The position numbers and the translations under genes were made by a program. From positions 2,666,001 to 2,730,000 of the forward strand of contig NGZR01000002.1 in assembly GCA_002197995.1 (NCBI GenBank): a DNA stretch of 64,000 nt, written 5' to 3'. The DNA is from Gaeumannomyces sp. JS-464. Taxonomy: Eukaryota > Ascomycota > Sordariomycetes > Magnaporthales > Magnaporthaceae. The notes under the pieces are model-generated. The model did not search any database and was not told the origin of the DNA. It saw nothing but the letters and a program-made list of their open reading frames with translations. Shown piece after piece: positions 36,992 through 46,600 of this stretch (position 1 is its first letter; every line of letters begins with the position of its first letter).

Positions 36992-37893
36992 ATGTCTGGG
37001 CTCCCGGCCTGGGCGATTGCGGCCTTCGCCCTCATTCTTGTTTCCGGCTTCGGTGTAATTTTCACTTGCTTCATTGTTCTCTGCTATCAACGTACGGTCC
37101 GTCCACGTCGTACCACCAATCCAGACGCGTCCTGTATAGAATAGAACGCCTTAGGCACTTGGCCCGGGCCCCCGACCAAAGGGTCGATATGCGCTGAAGA
37201 GGGAGTTTGATAGGGTCGTTGAGGAGGGGTCCCAGGCCAGCATGGCAGCCGAGGCTGATCCCCGCGCCACCGGCGTGGACGGGGAGAGGACCAACAAAAA
37301 AGGAGCGCGTGTGGCTGTCGCACTTCACCGACAAGGACCGGCTCAGCCACTGGGTGGTCGTCGCGCACGACCACAAGTACGAGCCGCGGCGCACCCAGCC
37401 CGCGCGAGAAAGGAGAGGGGTCGGATCAGCGGCACCGGCGAGGTCGACAAGAGCAGCGTTGAGTGGATCTACATATCGAGAAGGGCCCTCACGGGCTACG
37501 AGTGCCGCGCGGGCCGCCGGCGCGCCACGATCGATGAGGCGCGGAGGGAGCTGGCGATCAGGGAGCAGCAGGGCCCCTCCGTCGAGGGCCTGCACTACAG
37601 CGTCATCGGCTGGACCGACAAGATTAAGGACGGGGTTGACAGGGCGTGCCGGGAGGTCATGGAGGATTTCAGGGTACAATCTGCTCTTCAACAACTGCCA
37701 GCACTTCCTGCGCACCTTCACCAAGCTCATAGTCACCGAAAGGTCCGCGGACTGGGAGTGGTTCATCGGGAGCACGCTGTCGCAATACCGTTACACGCCC
37801 CTTATCGAGCCGGCCCCGCTGGTCATCCTGAACAGGCACTGGAAGAAGGTGTTCGCGAATCTGCGGGGCAGCCCCGGGACGACGGCCGCTTAG
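36992..37893 (+). CDS. Membrane-anchored NCxHF (LRAT/PPPDE-fold-like) fungal protein, frame-disrupted
   Basis: Exon 1 (ATG 36992, ending near 37089 at a GTACGG donor) encodes a single membrane helix, LPAWAIAAFALILVSGFGVI, and TCFIVLCYQR. The downstream exon (acceptor near 37155) holds a conserved soluble domain: RVWLSHFTDKDRLSHWVVVA, then HYSVIGWTDK and YNLLFNNCQHFLRTF (37676-37720). The pairing of an N-terminal histidine strand with a later NNCQHF resembles the His and Cys boxes of LRAT or PPPDE thiol enzymes, so an acyltransferase or peptidase fold is inferred. Frame changes occur at the A6 run 37296-37301 (one A fewer restores K-E-R-V-W), near 37410 and near 37676. The stop is at 37893. 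Confidence 0.55.
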
Positions 37894-38256
37894 AAAGAGG
37901 CCCTCAACGTCATCGTCAATAAGGTCCCAAGGCACAATGACTACCTGCGAACCCAACACTCTAATACGGGGACAAGCAGTGCGTCTTATGGCGCTGACCC
38001 GTTGATGGGAACACAGGTCGGGTTTGGTGGAGGGCCTAACGGCGCGACGCCTTTCAATGGCCGACGACGCGGGCTTCCATGGAGTAAGTGGATTATTCAA
38101 CAACGGTTATGGAGGTTGCGATTGAGGTACCAGCTTCGGCGGCTGGAGTAGTTTTAGGGGGGCGGAGTATTTCGGGCGGGGGGTCTAGTAGTTCGGGCGG
38201 TAGTGGGTGCGGTGGCGGGAGCGGATCTGGTGGCGGTGGTGGGAGCGGCTGGTAAA
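37894..38256 (+). pseudogene. Glycine-rich coding relic
   Basis: After the previous stop, a plus-strand reading beginning near 38058 (MADDAGFHG) runs into a Gly/Ser-rich tail that ends GSGGGGGSGW-stop at 38256. It carries an in-frame TGA near 38124 and a frame change at a G6 run near 38157. The Gly/Ser tail has Cys and Ser alternation as in small fungal Gly-rich proteins. It is treated as a relic because of the internal stop; it may also be the damaged tail of the preceding gene. Confidence 0.35.
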
Positions 38257-38429
38257 AGACACCGTCAGGGTTTTCAGATAGACGGAATGGACGATGGGAG
38301 CGAGGCAGGGATACCATATCCGACCACGCACCTGTAAGCCTGCCTACCTGGTAGTCAAGTCAATGTAGCCCATCAATGGGATCCCAAGGGGCTCAGCTCA
38401 ACATCTCATCAAACCCGAGCCGGCCGGCT

Positions 38430-39320
38430 GTCGACCACGGCCTTCACGAAGCACTGGATCAGTTCTACGGCACGATCGAGAGGGAGGAGCGGTTGGGCGA
38501 GGCGAAGAGGACGAGTTGCATATAGAGCGCGGCGCGGGCGCACTCGGGCAGGGTGTCGCGGTTGTAAAAGCCCATATTGTTGCGTGGGATAACGGTGAGT
38601 GGGGTTTGCGCCTGGAGCTTGAAGGTAGTTGCTGTTAAGATGAGTGTGGTGTGAGGTTAGTCAAGGAAGGAGGACAAAGCATACTAATCACAGAGGACAT
38701 GAAAGGGGTATAATGCCCGTCATCATACGCGAAAGCCTCCCCAGGGTATCGGTCTGGAAGTCGGACTGGTACCGCAACATGTTCTCATCAGAGTCGGCCG
38801 GGTACAAGCGGGTGTCGGACCGGGTGGTCGGGTTGCCGATCCGGGCCAGGGCCAGGGGCGAGCCGTCGAGGATGGACAGGCTCAGCTGCTGCGTGGCCCA
38901 GAGCAGGTCGCTCGTCCGGTCGCTAACGTACTTACTAACCGAGAGGCTGTTGGTGCCGAGGGTCTGGTATAGGAGCATCAGGGCCTGGGACTGGTTTTTG
39001 AAATTCTGGTCCCAAAAGGACACGATTCGGGACCGGTTCGAGGACGAGTATTGGCCGCTCAAATTGTCGTTGCCCTAGATGTCCCGCCGCCTGTCCTTGG
39101 GGTCCTAAGCTGACTCCATGATGGCCCTGTCTCTCGTCGTGGTCCTGCGCCAGAAACTTTCCATCCTTGTTAGAGGGGTGATCCCAAGGCTGCGATACCC
39201 TAGTATCCACCTCGATTCCGTCGCCGTTAACTCTTGTAAACCTTCATGGTGCTGTGGGACTACCTGGTGCCCGCTGTGGTCGGGTACGTTGTAATAACTG
39301 GCTATGGTGGGAGCGAAAAG
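38430..39320 (-). pseudogene. Conserved-looking fungal protein, decayed by in-frame TAGs
   Basis: Minus-strand reading from about 39320 gives ELTATESRW, SLGITPLTRMESFW, then RRRD, then SGQYSSSNRSRIVSFWDQNF and LMLLYQTLGTNSLSV. After a likely intron (about 38640-38710) it resumes with TTFKLQAQTPLTVIPRNNMG and ALYMQLVLFASPNRSSLSIV. Two TAG codons, between about 39060 and 39110, sit where CAG would fit, and a TAG also ends the 38520 segment. CAG-to-TAG is a C-to-T change, as expected from RIP-type mutation or ordinary decay. I recognise the pattern from fungal genomes but not its function. Confidence 0.4.
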
Positions 39321-39784
39321 CCATGCGTTGGGGGCGGCTGGGGGTTTTTCCGCCTTGAATAGCGAAGTCGAGCTCCAAATGCCAAAGAAAGTGGATTTTG
39401 TGCAAGAGCGGGCGCTCAACCCGAGGGAGAACAAGACCGGCCGGATAGCCAGCCAGCCGCAAACGACGAGGGCAGCGTGAAAGGCAGAGGCAGAGGGCAG
39501 AGGCAGAGGGCAGGGGAGAGACCACAGAAGAATAGGAACTGTCACACGGAGGTGACTGCAATGTTGTGCAACCAACCGTGAGGTGGGGCGCCATCTCGAC
39601 GACGCGCCTCATTGGTTGCTGAATGCATTTGACTGCCTGTCCAGGAAGGAAGGGACAACGACAATCGGCAATCGTCATTCTTTTATTTTCTTTTACCCGC
39701 CACCTTGAAACTTCGAAGTCTCGCATCGAGCCAGTCGGGTCCCGAAGGGCAGATGCCAAAACAGCAGCTGCAGCACTCGCGGCC

Positions 39785-42501
39785 ATGGCATTTCGCATCA
39801 TGCTCGCCTTCGCGGCGCTAGGCGCGGCCGTCTCCTCGGGCGCGGCTAACCACAGCTACGACGTGGGCCAGCGCTGGGGCCCCTACCGGCCCAACCTCTA
39901 CTTTGGCGTGCGGCCCCAGGTCCCCAAGACGCTGCTGGCCGGCCTCATGTGGGCCGAGGGCGGCGCCCGCATGCTCGACACGCTGCGCGACACGTGCGAG
40001 CAAGACGACGGCATGGAGGGCTACGGCTGGCCGCTCTACGACACGCGCGTCGGCGGCAGGCAGGAGCTCCACGACGCCCGGCTGGGCTTCGACCTGACCA
40101 CTGAGTTCGTCAAGACGTCCGACGGCAGCAACTGGGCCGTCCGCGTCAAAGGCGCGCCTCGCAGTGGTGGCGCGCCGCAGATTGCCCTCGTTTTTCATTT
40201 TGCCATGGAGGAGATGGGCATCGACGAGACGGCTAAGTCGTTGAAGTGTCGGGTCGACGGCGCAGGCGAGCCTAGCAAGAGCGTCTGCAAAGGCACCGAT
40301 CCGTCGCTGGGAGAATTCACCATCGAGCTCCTGCCCGACCAGGGCAACTCGGTTGTGGAACACGTTTCTGTCATGGACGCGCTCGTCCCAGAGGACCAGA
40401 TATGGCAGGCCAAAGGTAAGGGGCACTGGTCATCCATGGGAGGAAAACGCCTATCCACATTGCATAGCAGACAAAACTAACCCACGTTATAGCCGCCTTT
40501 ACCAACATATCCAAATCCCTGACGTCGACCCCTAGTAATGGCAACGGAAACATATACTTCTTCAAGACGGTCGTGCAGGCCCCTTTTTCGGTATATTCCA
40601 TCCACTAAACCCTCGTCTCCTCGTTTGCTTTGGCTGACTTGCCGGGAAAAAGCTGGATCTAATATATTCAACAAAGGGGTCCACGCCCGCCATTACACGT
40701 ATGGACTACCCCTAAACCCTAAAGAAGCCCGAGATACCAGGTGCCCCGGCTGACAAATGACATTTAGCCAATTCCCTCAAAACGCTCCTGGACGACTTTT
40801 ACCTCTCCTTTCACCAGCGTGTAACCAGCGTCTTCCCACAATCAGCGCCGTTTCATGGCGACGAGTATGCGGCGTTTACCCGGGCCCTGCTATCTAACCT
40901 CCTCGGCGGCCTTGGATTCTTCCACGGCGACAGCAAGTTGGACGACTCCCGTGCTCCCGAGTACGACGAGACCGACCTCAAGTTCTGGGAGTTGGCGGCA
41001 GAGGCCATGAAGAGGGCAAAGGTGGTCACAGCCCCGCCGCGTTCGCTCCTCTCCCACACTCCCTACGCCCTTTTTTCCCTCGCGGGTTTCTGTGGGACGA
41101 AGGCTTCCACCTTATGCCGGTGATCGAATGGGACCTCGACCTCGCCGTTTCGGTCCTGCGCAGCTGGCTCAGCCTCATGGACTCCGGCGGCTGGATTGGC
41201 AGGGAGCAGATCCTCGGCCCCGAGGCCCGCAGCAAAGTCCCGGCCGAATTTCAAGTCCAGTACCCGCACTACGCCAACCCGCAAACCCTTGCGCTCCTTT
41301 TCCCAATCCTCCTCGATAAGATGACGAACCCGTCGTCGTACCGCGGCAACCCGTCCAGGTACCTTACCGATCCCGACGGAGCGGGGGAAACGATGCTGCG
41401 CGAGCTGTACGGCCTCTTAAGAAAGCACTACGCCTGGTTCCGCCACACCCAGGCCGGCAACTTCAGCACCATCTACCCTCGGCCCGAAGGCGCCGCCGCT
41501 ATCGGGGAGGGCTACCGCTGGCGCGGGCGGACGCCCCAGCACACGCTCACCAGCGGCCTGGACGACTACCCCGCGCCGACCCCCCGCACCCCGAGCTGCA
41601 CGTCGACGCCCTCGCCTGGTGGGCGCCACCTCGTCCGCACTGGGCCGCCTGGCCGCGCACCTCGGCGAGGCCGCCGACGCGGAGATCTACGAGCGGCACC
41701 ACGAGGGGGTGCTGCGCAACCCCGATCTGCTGCACTGGGATGAGGGCGCGGGCGCGTACTGCGACGCCACCGTTGTCGACGGGCGGTTCGAGCGCGCCTG
41801 CCACCTGGGCTACGTGAGCGTCATACCGCTGATGCTGGGGCTCGTAGGCGCCGACAGTTCCCGGCTCCCAGCGCTGCTAGAACTGGTCGGGGACCCGGAC
41901 CGGCTGTGGTCTCCATACGGGCTGCGGAGCCTCAGCGCGGAGGACCCCGGGTACGGCGGCGGCGACGACTACTGGCGAGGCGCGGTCTGGGCCAACCTGA
42001 ACGTGCTGGCGGCTCTGCGGCTGGCGGAGCTGGGCCGTGCGAGCAACGGGGAGGAGAAGGTGCGGGCGAGGGCCAAGGAGTTGGGCGCGGAGCTGAGGAA
42101 GCGGCTGGTCGAGACGGCGTACAAGAGCTGGAAGAAGACTGAGTTCGTGTGGGAGCAGTACTCGGACAAGTCGGGCGATGGCAGGCGGAGCAGGGCCTTT
42201 ACAGGCTGGACCGCCTGCGTGATTCTGCTAATGGGTGATACTAATGGCAGGGCAGCAGCGGGGGAGGGGTTTATACGGACGGGGCCCGACGGTCGGGCTG
42301 GTGGGGGACCGGGTCGGGCACGAGCAGTCGAGGTCCGGGACAGGGAGCGGCGTTTTTGCACATATGATAATTGGGGTCGCGGGGGCGCTGGCGGCGGTGG
42401 TCCTTTTAAGGCGGATGCTCTTTGGGCTCTGGCAGAGGCTGGTAGATCGCGCGCGAGGAACCCGGGTATATGTGCAAGTGCAGCACAGGGCTTCGGACTA
42501 G
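39785..42501 (+). CDS. GH63 mannosyl-oligosaccharide glucosidase (glucosidase I-like), frame-disrupted
   Basis: Removes the terminal alpha-1,2-glucose from N-glycan precursors if it acts as ER glucosidase I. The N-terminus MAFRIMLAFAALGAAVSSGA is a signal peptide, followed by the family start RWGPYRPNLYFG and GLMWAEG. Exons: 39785-40415, 40493-40590, 40653-40698 and from 40768 (donors GTAAGG, GTATAT, GTATGG; acceptors ATAG, AAAG, TTAG; phases agree). The catalytic (alpha/alpha)6 barrel shows PRGFLWDEGFH (about 41076-41108), DDYWRGAVWANLN and FTGWTA, all GH63 signatures. Frame changes occur near 41060, at C-runs near 41566 and 41616, and near 42235. The last frame adds a hydrophobic helix, MIIGVAGALAAVVLLRRMLF, and ends at 42501. 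Yeast Cwh41 has an N-terminal rather than C-terminal anchor, so this may be a second, divergent GH63. Confidence 0.78.
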
Positions 42502-45035
42502 GGGACTCGTTTACGGTAATTGCCTATCTAACTAATGCGAATTCGAGGGATAGTATGGATTACTTCGGGGCTCGAAGCTGTTTCCTTGACACCCATACTA
42601 TGTTGATGCGAGCTCTTGGTTCGTCCATTGCAAGTTTCTCTGCTATTTTACATACCAAGGTGCTAACCGCCCCTGCCTCCCCTTTTTTCGTGGGGGCATT
42701 TCTCCCCTCATGCCAGCTGTAGCTGCGATGGCGGGCTTTCAGCATTTTGTTCCTGCACATTGGGTACTCGGATCGCCTGTTGTGTGCATGTCGCCTGTGC
42801 GACCGGATGAGTTACCAGACAGGATCGCACGCACCTCCTCCCGTCTAAACCTTCCCCGACATCTCCCAGGGGGCCTTCTTTTTCTCCCTCTCAGTGGGCG
42901 GGGCCACCGTTGAACCGCCCCTTGGAGGCTTCAGAGTGCTTGGCAAAACGGCATGCTGGGGGCGCGCAAGATAAAGCCGCAAATGCCAAGAGCGATCGGT
43001 GCCCTCGTCCTCTTCTTTCTGACGGGATGGCATTCTTGAAAAGCGCGAAGGGGGAAAAGGCGAAATGCGCACCACCGGTAGCAGCCAGGGATTGTCATCG
43101 ACAGCGGGAGTGTGTGAGCACCCAAGACGCCAAGAGCCATGCGGAACCCCCAAGATTTGCTTGTCTCTGCGCATCGCTGCGAATCGAAGTCGACAATCTC
43201 TTGGCCCCCCGGGCGTCTCGCCTTATCTGGACGCAGGACCCGGCATAAGACGGGGGTGCGCGACGTGTGGGACCCTGGCTGTGGCGCGCTTTGCGGACGC
43301 CCGCACGAGCTTTTTTGACACCCGGAGCTTTTCCTGCGCAGCACGCACACCAGACTGGACGTTCAAAAAGACCGCAGGCAGCGGTGGTGTGCCCAGCCAC
43401 TTGTCAAGACATGATCGACCTCATGTCGAGCACGCAGATAGCAAAAGCAGCATGACAACGCGAGTTGCGCACACATTACAAGGTTGGCAAAAAAGCTTTT
43501 GTCGTTTGCAAGAGTCGAGGCGTCTCTCCCATGTCATTGAAGCCGGCTGCCGCGACTCTCGAAAGCCGTGCCTCTGCCGTCCGTGTCAACCGTCTGTCGT
43601 GCTTGGGCAGGCTTGGAAGGTCTTGGACAGCCGGCTGGGCGAGGTCTTAGCATGTGGGGTCTGTTACCAGGGTGAGCCCAGACCTCGTTTCTGACTCGGC
43701 TTGGCAAAAAAAAGGAAGAAAAAAAGGGAAGGAAAACGGTCACTCTCTGATGGGCAAGCGGGCTTTTTCACAATGGGAATTCCGCTATTGTGGATGCTGT
43801 TTCGCATCTCCTTTTTTTCTTCTTCGCGGTCGCCGCCCTGCGACCCGCAGCGCAGGGGGCCCTGCAGCGTCGATACAACAATGCCTAACGTAGTGCCAGG
43901 CTGGATGCCACACATTTGAGGAGCCATCACGGCTTCACCTGCCTGCCCGTCGGGAGATGTCCCCCGGCTCCTGCCAGCCGCTCTTCGACTCTTGGCGCCT
44001 CCGGCGTCATGGGCGCGCGCTTTGAGCGCCTCAGGAAAAGACAGTTCAACGGTGCAGGGAACCCCGATCGCTCTCCCACGGCACGTCGAGTCGCAGACGT
44101 GGTCTCCTGCGCTCCTCCACCAACCGTTGGCCGCGTGCTCGATGCAGGCAGTGGCCAGACAAGTCAGGTTTGGGCCGACTCGCCCAAGTCTTAGCGTGCA
44201 AGATTGTCGGTGGGAAGGGCTCCCCTCTTTTCAAACAGGGCCTGGGCACGCTCCGGGAGATCTGACCTCTCTCTCACTCTCTCTCTGCCTGGCGTCCCAC
44301 CCGGTCCTTCTTTGACAGATTGGGGTGTCTTTTGGCGAGCTGCTTGTTTGTTTTTGTTGGCCGCTCCCTAGTCGTGTTTTGATCCCACCCATCCAGCGCG
44401 CCAAGGGAGATCGATGTTCTCCCCGATCCGTCAGGGATTCTGCTGGTGGAGCCGGCCCGGCCAAGGTAGCGCCGCTGCGGGCCTCTGGAATGCTCGTGAT
44501 ACTGAAGCTCAGACGTGGGTTGGTCTTGGCAAAGGCATCCGTTGCGACGTCGGGACTGGCCCTGGTGGTGGCGGCTCGACGACCGAACTTGTCGTTCCCG
44601 AATATTGTTTCCCGTATGCGCTGGGATTTTCCCCTTTCCTGGCACGAGCTCGGCTCTTGTCAGGTGCCTGTCCAGCTGTCCTACTTTAACTCTTCGTTTC
44701 GTCTCTTTTTTTTTTTTTTTTTTCTTTCTCCCAGTCCAGTCCAGTCCGTCTTCCGGTTCCCGTCCTCCTCTCTCCTTCCGGTCCCTCCTAACCCTAGACT
44801 TCCTGGCTGTGCTAGTATCCGACTTACATACACCTTGGGCTTCACTTCTCTCCATTACTGAGCTAGACTCATTCTCGTGATACTCTCATTAATTTCTATT
44901 ATCCGCTAGACCTGGTCGTCGTCGTCCCTTGTCTACTCTCTATCCCAATAATTAACTCCCTAACCGGCCTGTAATACCAACAAATCCCAAAGAACCGACC
45001 GTCCCCTCGCAGAAAGCACACCCAAACCAGCCAAG
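42502..45035. other. Long intergenic region and promoter/leader of secreted protein gene
   Basis: A 2.5 kb interval without a supported gene. It includes a CT-microsatellite at 44268-44287 and a T-run at about 44704-44723 followed by pyrimidine-rich sequence up to 44880. These are typical of promoters and long leaders of strongly expressed fungal genes. Open frames at 43065-43694 and 44274-44855 have no domain. Confidence 0.5.
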
Positions 45036-45794
45036 ATGATTTCCCAATCGTACCTCATCCGGCTCCTCGCCGTCATCGCCGTCGCCAACGCCCTGCCCCT
45101 GAACATCAACCTCGGTGCCTACTCGCCCGCAGTGGTGGTAGGTGATGGTGCTATCGAGTTCGAAGGAGGCCCGGGAGTCGAGAAGATCAGAACTCCCTCC
45201 AGGGAGCCGGCGTCGCTGGCGCCGCCCGCGTTGCTGCTGCCGGCACCGGCGCTCCCGCCCGCGAGGTCGCCGCCGCGCCAGCGCCCGGCCCTCAGGGCGC
45301 GACCCAGGCTTCGGTATCTTCCGGCATCCTCAACGAGCAGGTATGACCCGTCCCACTTCCTCTTCATTACTAGCAACTCCAAGTCCAGGCCCCCCGCCTC
45401 CTATGCCATGACTCCGGTAAACCTTCCGTCGGAATCTCGGGCCGTATGCTGACTAGCACGCACCCTCCAGGCTTCCCTTCCCATCCCTGGTAGCAACAAG
45501 GAGCTCGACCCGCGCGCCGAGGTCGATGCCGAGGGTGACGACGACGAGGCCGAGGCCGAGGCCACTGCCGATGCCGACGAGGAGGAGGGTGACGAGCAGG
45601 CCGACACCGCCGCCAAGGTCGAGAAGAGGCAGTCCGGCTTCGACCGCGCCCTGACCTACGCCGAGGCCGCCCTGACCAAGGGCCCCAAGATCAACCTCGG
45701 CACCGGCGCCCACGGCTCGGGCGTCGGCATCATCGTCGACAACAACATCGCCGTCGCCTCTCGCCCGGGCACCGGTGCCGGCGAGAAGCACTAG
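45036..45794 (+). CDS. Small secreted protein with Kex2-like KR site
   Basis: The start MISQSYLIRLLAVIAVANALP is a clear signal peptide. The mature N-terminus, LNINLGAYSPAVVVGDGAIE, matches a family of small secreted Sordariomycete proteins of unknown function. An Ala/Pro-rich segment ends SSGILNEQ at the GTATGA donor 45341; the acceptor is CCAG 45471. The second exon has a highly acidic stretch (about 45530-45610) ending in KVEKR, then QSGFDRALTYAEAALTKGPK and an LGTGAHGSGVGIIV tail. The lysine-arginine pair after an acidic pro-region looks like a Kex2 cleavage site that would release a roughly 50-residue C-terminal peptide. Frame changes near 45188 and at the start of exon 2 (about 45478) are needed. 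It could be an effector, a structural wall protein or a pro-peptide; none is proven. Confidence 0.7.
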
Positions 45795-46150
45795 ACGCTT
45801 TTCTGTTTCTTTTTCTTATGTTTTGTGGTAATTTTTGGTGTGTACGTGTAAACCATGGCCTTAGACCGACCAGTTGGGCTCCTCGTCATACACGAAAGGG
45901 GCTCAATTAAAAGAGTGCGGAGAAGATGGATGAGCACGTTTTTTTTTTTTACTGCTCTGCCTGAACCACTCGGCCTTTAGAGGGACCTGGATGTTGCCGC
46001 ACAGCCTTGGAGTTTCTGCAGGGAGGCAACTGGGATAGACACCAAATCGACTGCCGATCGATGATGACCAACTGCTTCGGATACGTCGTTCGCACATCGG
46101 CCGTCCCTGTTGCACGATAACCAAGGACCTACCCATCATGCGGGAATTGC
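45795..46150. other. 3' flank of secreted protein gene
   Basis: Non-coding; contains a T-run at about 45940-45949. No gene is supported. Confidence 0.5.
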
Positions 46151-46195
46151 GCGTACCTGCGTTAGGCTCCTTTCCTCACGAGAATCCGCAGCCCG

Positions 46196-46510
46196 GCGGC
46201 GACGCCTAGCCAATAAGAACGCCACGCTTTAGGGAGCGCCAATATTTTTGGACTCGTTTTAACCTGCTGTAGGTCACAGAACCGAATGTGACCCACAACT
46301 ATTTGACCACATCAACACCTCCTGGCTCTAGGACGCGCCATATTTTCGGACCTCGTTTTGGCCACGCTGTATTCTTCCCCACTTGACGTACCATAGACTC
46401 TGGCCTGACACACAAATTTGACCCAACTAAAACACCTCCTGGCTCACGGGACGCGCCAACTATTTTACGGACCCTGTTTCGACCACGGGTGTACTTTCAT
46501 CGCACAGGCG
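46196..46510. repeat. Degenerate tandem repeat, about 100-120 bp units
   Basis: Three related units are anchored on GCGCCA at 46236, 46335 and 46453, giving spacings of 99 and 118 bases. Each anchor is followed by a TATTTT-like stretch, GGAC, a CTCGTTTT/CTGTTTC element and, further on, ATTTGACC. Units 2 and 3 are each preceded by CACCTCCTGGCTC. It lies just downstream of the NLR 3' end. Confidence 0.6.
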
Positions 46511-46600
46511 GCTTCACTTTGCCTTGTGTGGCGCAGTGGGATTTTCACAGATCGGACGCCACAACGCCCACGACTCGAATGATTGAGCAATTTTGCGATG

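Noticed and set aside
43065..43694. 209-codon ORF in the 42.5-45 kb spacer
   Set aside because: No domain, irregular composition, no supporting splice sites.
45795..46600. CRISPR-like array from the repeated units near 46.2-46.5 kb
   Set aside because: Units are long and diverged with no constant short repeat or spacers, and the DNA is fungal.
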